A stretch of DNA of 10,002 nucleotides from the NCBI GenBank assembly GCA_024643945.1, contig JAHELX010000178.1, positions 1-10,002 of the forward strand. The letters are read 5' to 3'. The position numbers and the translations under genes were made by a program. The DNA is from Anaerolineales bacterium (GTDB lineage Bacteria; Chloroflexota; Anaerolineae; 4572-78; NAK82). Numbering within the stretch: the first letter of the stretch is position 1; every line of letters starts with the position of its first letter. Under the pieces are notes generated by a model, which worked only from the letters and a program-made list of their open reading frames with translations, ran no database searches and was not told where the DNA came from. Shown piece after piece: positions 7,552 through 10,002 of the stretch.

Positions 7552-8877
7552 ATGATTATCGGTATTGATAGGGAAGCTCTGCGAAAAATAAAGAACCCGG
7601 CTTTCTCCTCTTATGCTTCTGTCTACGTTAGGATCTATGAAGACTTTATGGCGCAGATAAGACGAACAGGGATAGAGATTGACCCACAGAGTTACGAAAA
7701 AGAGACCAGCGAAAAAATTGAGCGACTGAAGCAAAAGGGTGCAATCCATAGAAACGACGATAAAAGCATCTATATAAATCGGATTTCACCCGCGTGTGTA
7801 GCTTGCCAGACTGGGTTAGGCAGCATGACTTTCTTTATCTCCTTACAGTGCCATCGAAATTGCTTTTATTGTTTCAATCCTAACCAAGAAAATTATGAGT
7901 ATTACTCCAGGAACAAACGAGACTGCTTGCAAGAACTCGGGTATATCCACGCTAACGGCCTGGAAGTCAAGCATTTGGCTTTAACCGGCGGAGAGCCGTT
8001 ATTGCACAAAGAGGATGCCGTTGAGTTTTTCAAGTACGCAGACGAGAGATTTCCTTCCGCGTATAAACGGCTCTATACTTGCGGAGATCATATTAACGAA
8101 GCGATATTGCAGGAATTAGGGAATGCGCACCTGGATGAAATCCGCTTTAGTATCAGAATTCAAGATTTGGAGAAAGGACACCGACATACCTACGATGGAA
8201 TTGCCCTGGCCAAAGACTATATCCCTAATGTAATGGTCGAGATGCCGGTGCTACCCGACACGCTAGAGATTATGAAAGACGTTTTGTTAGAGTTAGAGAG
8301 GCTGAAGATATTTAGCATCAACTTGCTGGAACTTTGTTATCCACTAGTCAATGCTGAAATCTTTAACCAGAAATCTTATAAAGTAAAAAATCCACCCCAT
8401 AGAGTTCTCTATGACTACTGGTATGCAGGGGGACTCCCAGTAAGCAGAAGTGAATTGGCATGTCTCGATTTATTGGAATTCGCCATTGATGAAAAGCTGA
8501 GGATTGGAGTCCATTATTGTTCGCTGGAGAACAAGCACACCGGGCAAATTTACCAACAAAATTTGAACGGGGAAATGCCCCAGACATTCCATTTCTCGCA
8601 AAAGGATTATTTCCTTAAATCAGCAAAAGTTTTTGGAGAGGACATTTCGAAAGTCCTGACAGTATTCAAAAAGGTCAAGCGCGCCAAATATGTCATCAAC
8701 CAAGAACACAATTATATGGAATTTCATGTGCACAATATCAAAGCGCTGCAGGATCTCGACATGGAAGTCGGGATATCGACAGGTGTCTTGGAAAGTCGCG
8801 AAGATGGGAAATATTTGAGAGAATTGAAAGTGGATTTGACATATCCTCAAATATTTGATCTTGCAACCGATGTGTAA
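7552..8877 (+). CDS. Radical SAM protein of unknown function
   Basis: This 441-residue protein has the radical SAM cluster motif C100-x3-C104-x2-C107 (CHRNCFYC), the aromatic residue before the last Cys being typical, followed by TGGEP at 145-149, the SAM-binding GGE motif. A further pair C82/C85 precedes the motif (ACVACQTGLGS), and more cysteines lie at 125, 177, 262, 304 and 323, so an auxiliary Fe-S cluster is possible. No standard SPASM pattern is evident. The start ATG 7552 has only a weak purine-rich site (GGGCGAG) upstream; the frame is closed by TAG at 7516, and M33 (7648) is an alternative start. The gene follows the chaperone by 95 nt and is visibly AT-richer than its neighbours (for example 20 G/C in 8341-8400), suggesting separate acquisition. 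A role in peptide or cofactor modification is possible but unproven. Confidence 0.85.
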   Translation: MIIGIDREALRKIKNPAFSSYASVYVRIYEDFMAQIRRTGIEIDPQSYEKETSEKIERLKQKGAIHRNDDKSIYINRISPACVACQTGLGSMTFFISLQCHRNCFYCFNPNQENYEYYSRNKRDCLQELGYIHANGLEVKHLALTGGEPLLHKEDAVEFFKYADERFPSAYKRLYTCGDHINEAILQELGNAHLDEIRFSIRIQDLEKGHRHTYDGIALAKDYIPNVMVEMPVLPDTLEIMKDVLLELERLKIFSINLLELCYPLVNAEIFNQKSYKVKNPPHRVLYDYWYAGGLPVSRSELACLDLLEFAIDEKLRIGVHYCSLENKHTGQIYQQNLNGEMPQTFHFSQKDYFLKSAKVFGEDISKVLTVFKKVKRAKYVINQEHNYMEFHVHNIKALQDLDMEVGISTGVLESREDGKYLRELKVDLTYPQIFDLATDV

Positions 8878-8916
8878 ATGGAGTTAATCATCATCCTCAT
8901 AATTGGCCTAGTGTAA
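8878..8916 (+). CDS. Possible 12-residue hydrophobic mini-ORF abutting the radical SAM gene
   Basis: An ATG directly follows the TAA of the radical SAM gene, giving MELIIILIIGLV and then TAA. No clear ribosome binding site is present, so translation would depend on reinitiation after the radical SAM stop. It could be a tiny membrane peptide, the remnant of a lost membrane-protein gene, or chance. It lies just before the structured leader at 8931. Confidence 0.2.
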   Translation: MELIIILIIGLV

Positions 8917-8930
8917 CTACAAAACTGAGA

Positions 8931-9077
8931 CTCTCCGAGCCCTCGAGCCTACGGCTCCTCAGCTATGGCTTAGTGGGCCGGACCCTGAGCGTATCTCAGG
9001 GGGTCATCTCCGTAAATTAAGGAGATGGTCGTGGGTGGGGAAGGAAACGCCCCTGCCTCCTCGTGCTTGGAAAGGAG
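8931..9077 (+). promoter_or_regulatory. Candidate molybdenum-cofactor (Moco) riboswitch aptamer
   Basis: This non-coding leader closes on itself: CTCT 8931-8934 pairs with GGAG 9074-9077 and CCGAGC 8935-8940 pairs with GCTTGG 9065-9070, leaving an AAA bulge at 9071-9073. Inside are a hairpin GAGCC/GGCTC (8945-8949/8953-8957), a hairpin CCCTGAG/CTCAGGG (8983-8989/8995-9001), a 7-bp hairpin CATCTCC/GGAGATG (9005-9011/9021-9027), and GGGG/CCCC (9037-9040/9050-9053) around GGAAAC, which can form a GAAA tetraloop (9044-9047). A TATGG at 8964-8968 could be part of a tetraloop receptor. The size, multi-stem layout and the AAACGCC segment resemble the Moco RNA motif as I recall it. The context (Moco enzyme operon upstream, transporter genes downstream) agrees. 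The pairing is seen; the ligand is inferred, and tungsten cofactor is possible. Confidence 0.6.
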
Positions 9078-9117
9078 AAAGAGCCTGCGGGTTTATCGCA
9101 GCAGGTTGTTGCGCCGG

Positions 9118-9155
9118 ATCGCCGGCCTTCCCAGCTAAGGAGGCCGGCGATTTGT
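9118..9155 (+). terminator. Intrinsic terminator-like hairpin, likely expression platform of the leader
   Basis: ATCGCCGGCCT (9118-9128) is perfectly complementary to AGGCCGGCGAT (9141-9151), an 11-bp GC-rich stem with a 12-nt loop, followed by a modest T-rich tail (TTTGTATT, 9151-9158). It sits between the aptamer candidate and the NTPase start, where a riboswitch terminator would be. A smaller hairpin CTGCG/CGCAG (9085-9089/9097-9101) precedes it. The 3' side of loop and stem holds AAGGAGG (9137-9143), but the ATG is 38 nt further on, so premature termination is likelier than direct masking of a ribosome binding site. Confidence 0.65.
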
Positions 9156-9181
9156 ATTGGTGTGTCACCGAAAGAGCATAA

Positions 9182-9751
9182 ATGAAGGCGCAACCGACAA
9201 TTGTGATACTTAGCGGGGAATCGGGGTGCGGTAAAACCACTCTCTGTACGCGGATCGTCGCTATGACCCGGGCGCGGGGTCTCGCAGTGGCCGGCGTCGT
9301 CACACCACCTCGCCTGACCGATGGCGGCAAGGTCGGACTGGATGTGGAAGACATCCGCTCTGGCCAGCGCCGCCCCCTGGCGGAAGCCTATGCTGAATCC
9401 CACCCCAGCATCGCTGGCGCTGCGGCTGGACCGAGGATGGGGAGTTGGCAATTCTACGCCGACGGCCTGGCCTGGGGGGCGATGCTGCTGCGCCTTGCCA
9501 CACCGTGTGATTTGCTGGTCATCGATGAACTGGGGCCACTGGAGTTGCTCCAGGGTCAGGGATGGACGGTGGGCCTTGAGATCCTCCGGGGCAGCCATTA
9601 CCGCATGGCCCTGGTCACTGTCCGGCCAGGACTGTTGCCACATTTGCGGAAACGGTTAGACCCAGGGGAGCCAATCACCCTGACCATGACCCGAGCTAAT
9701 CGGGATGCGTTACCCGCCCACATCATAGCCCTGTTAGGAGCGGATGGATGA
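9182..9751 (+). CDS. THEP1-like P-loop nucleoside-triphosphatase
   Basis: This 189-residue soluble NTPase has a Walker A motif GESGCGKT (residues 12-19) and a Walker B-type segment LLVIDELGPLEL (111-122) with the DELGPLEL form typical of the THEP1/COG1618 NTPase family. The region GVVTPPRLTDGGKVGLDVEDI (38-58) also matches that family's layout. The family hydrolyses nucleoside triphosphates, but its physiological role is poorly known. ATG 9182 is preceded by an in-frame TAA at 9179 and by a weak GAAAGAG 5 nt upstream, so the start is fixed. It overlaps the ABC ATPase gene through ATGA, so the two are co-translated. Lying behind a candidate Moco riboswitch, it could act in cofactor nucleotide chemistry in a MobB-like way or assist transport; this is inference. 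MobB itself is less likely because of the DELGPLEL motif. Confidence 0.83.
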   Translation: MKAQPTIVILSGESGCGKTTLCTRIVAMTRARGLAVAGVVTPPRLTDGGKVGLDVEDIRSGQRRPLAEAYAESHPSIAGAAAGPRMGSWQFYADGLAWGAMLLRLATPCDLLVIDELGPLELLQGQGWTVGLEILRGSHYRMALVTVRPGLLPHLRKRLDPGEPITLTMTRANRDALPAHIIALLGADG

Positions 9752-10002
9752 TCCAGATCGAAGAACTGACTGTGCGCTATGGGCAGCATCAGGCACTGGA
9801 CAAGGTGAGCCTGCACATCACCCCCGGCGAATTCGTCCTGGTGACCGGCCCCTCAGGCTGTGGCAAGAGTACCCTGGCCCACTGTCTGAATGGTCTCATC
9901 CCCCACGCTATCCCGGCCGAACTGTCCGGCCAGATCATCGTGGACGGACGTGTCACGACGCATTGCTCTGTGGCGGAGCTGGCGACGACAGTGGGTCTGG
10001 TC
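9748..10002 (+). CDS. ABC/ECF-type transporter ATP-binding protein (CbiO/EcfA-like), 3' partial
   Basis: The first 85 residues of an ABC ATPase are visible before the window ends. Walker A is GPSGCGKST (34-42), after an A-loop tyrosine (Y11) in the TVRYGQHQALDKVSL start. The following HCLNGLIPH segment and the later VGLV (just before the expected Q-loop) are characteristic of energy-coupling-factor ATPases (EcfA/CbiO/YkoD type). These power vitamin, cobalt or nickel uptake with an EcfT and a substrate-binding S component, which should lie beyond the window. ATG 9748 overlaps the NTPase stop in ATGA and has AGGAG (9736-9740) 7 nt upstream. The substrate is not known; the upstream leader hints at a molybdenum-cofactor link. 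Confidence 0.9.
   Translation, partial: MIQIEELTVRYGQHQALDKVSLHITPGEFVLVTGPSGCGKSTLAHCLNGLIPHAIPAELSGQIIVDGRVTTHCSVAELATTVGLV

Noticed and set aside
8836..8841. TTGACA, a possible -35 promoter box before the leader
   Set aside because: No acceptable -10 box lies 16-18 nt downstream (TCTTGC at 17), and it is inside the radical SAM coding region.
8925..8930. CTGAGA, a hallmark string of TPP riboswitches
   Set aside because: The partner segments of a TPP aptamer, such as the long conserved ACCTGATCTGG-type box, are absent.
9025..9138. 37-codon frame with an AAGGAG-like site just before ATG 9025
   Set aside because: It lies within the paired elements of the candidate aptamer and terminator; the GGAG is needed for the 9005-9027 stem, and the peptide looks random.
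9017..9643. 208-codon open frame on the minus strand
   Set aside because: It lies opposite the NTPase, which has clear Walker motifs; the minus frame shows no recognisable domain.

Overview
The window looks like part of a chromosome from an anaerobic or facultative bacterium. WD40, FecR-like and carboxypeptidase-regulatory-like modules beside an ECF-type ATPase and a THEP1-like NTPase are reminiscent of Chloroflexota (Anaerolineae or Caldilineae), but this is an impression, not a classification. All genes lie on the + strand.

Region 1 (1-7456) is a membrane-bound molybdoenzyme operon of the DMSO reductase type. It holds the C-terminal part of a DmsA-like catalytic subunit (cut by the window start), a complete DmsB-like four-cluster iron-sulfur subunit, a DmsC-like quinol-oxidising membrane anchor, a very large unusual protein, and a TorD/DmsD-like chaperone. 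The large protein joins a seven-blade WD40 propeller, three CxxCH haem-binding motifs, beta-sandwich domains, a FecR-like segment and a C-terminal membrane helix. Gene spacing is tight (3 nt, 2 nt, 81 nt, 20-nt overlap). The 81-nt gap carries a perfect 15-bp inverted repeat. The expected electron route is quinol, then DmsC, then DmsB, then DmsA. The haem/WD40 protein is a plausible extra extracytoplasmic electron-transfer or docking partner.

Region 2 (7552-8916) holds a radical SAM protein in clearly AT-richer DNA, with a 12-codon hydrophobic mini-ORF abutting its stop codon.

Region 3 (8917-9181) has no convincing protein gene. It folds into a structured leader that resembles a molybdenum-cofactor (Moco) riboswitch, followed by a terminator-like hairpin. 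Downstream are a THEP1-like P-loop NTPase and the start of an ECF/CbiO-type ABC transporter ATPase, joined by an ATGA overlap. If the leader is a Moco riboswitch, the window links a Moco enzyme operon to a Moco-regulated ECF transporter of unknown substrate. That link and the WD40-cytochrome fusion are the most interesting points here.
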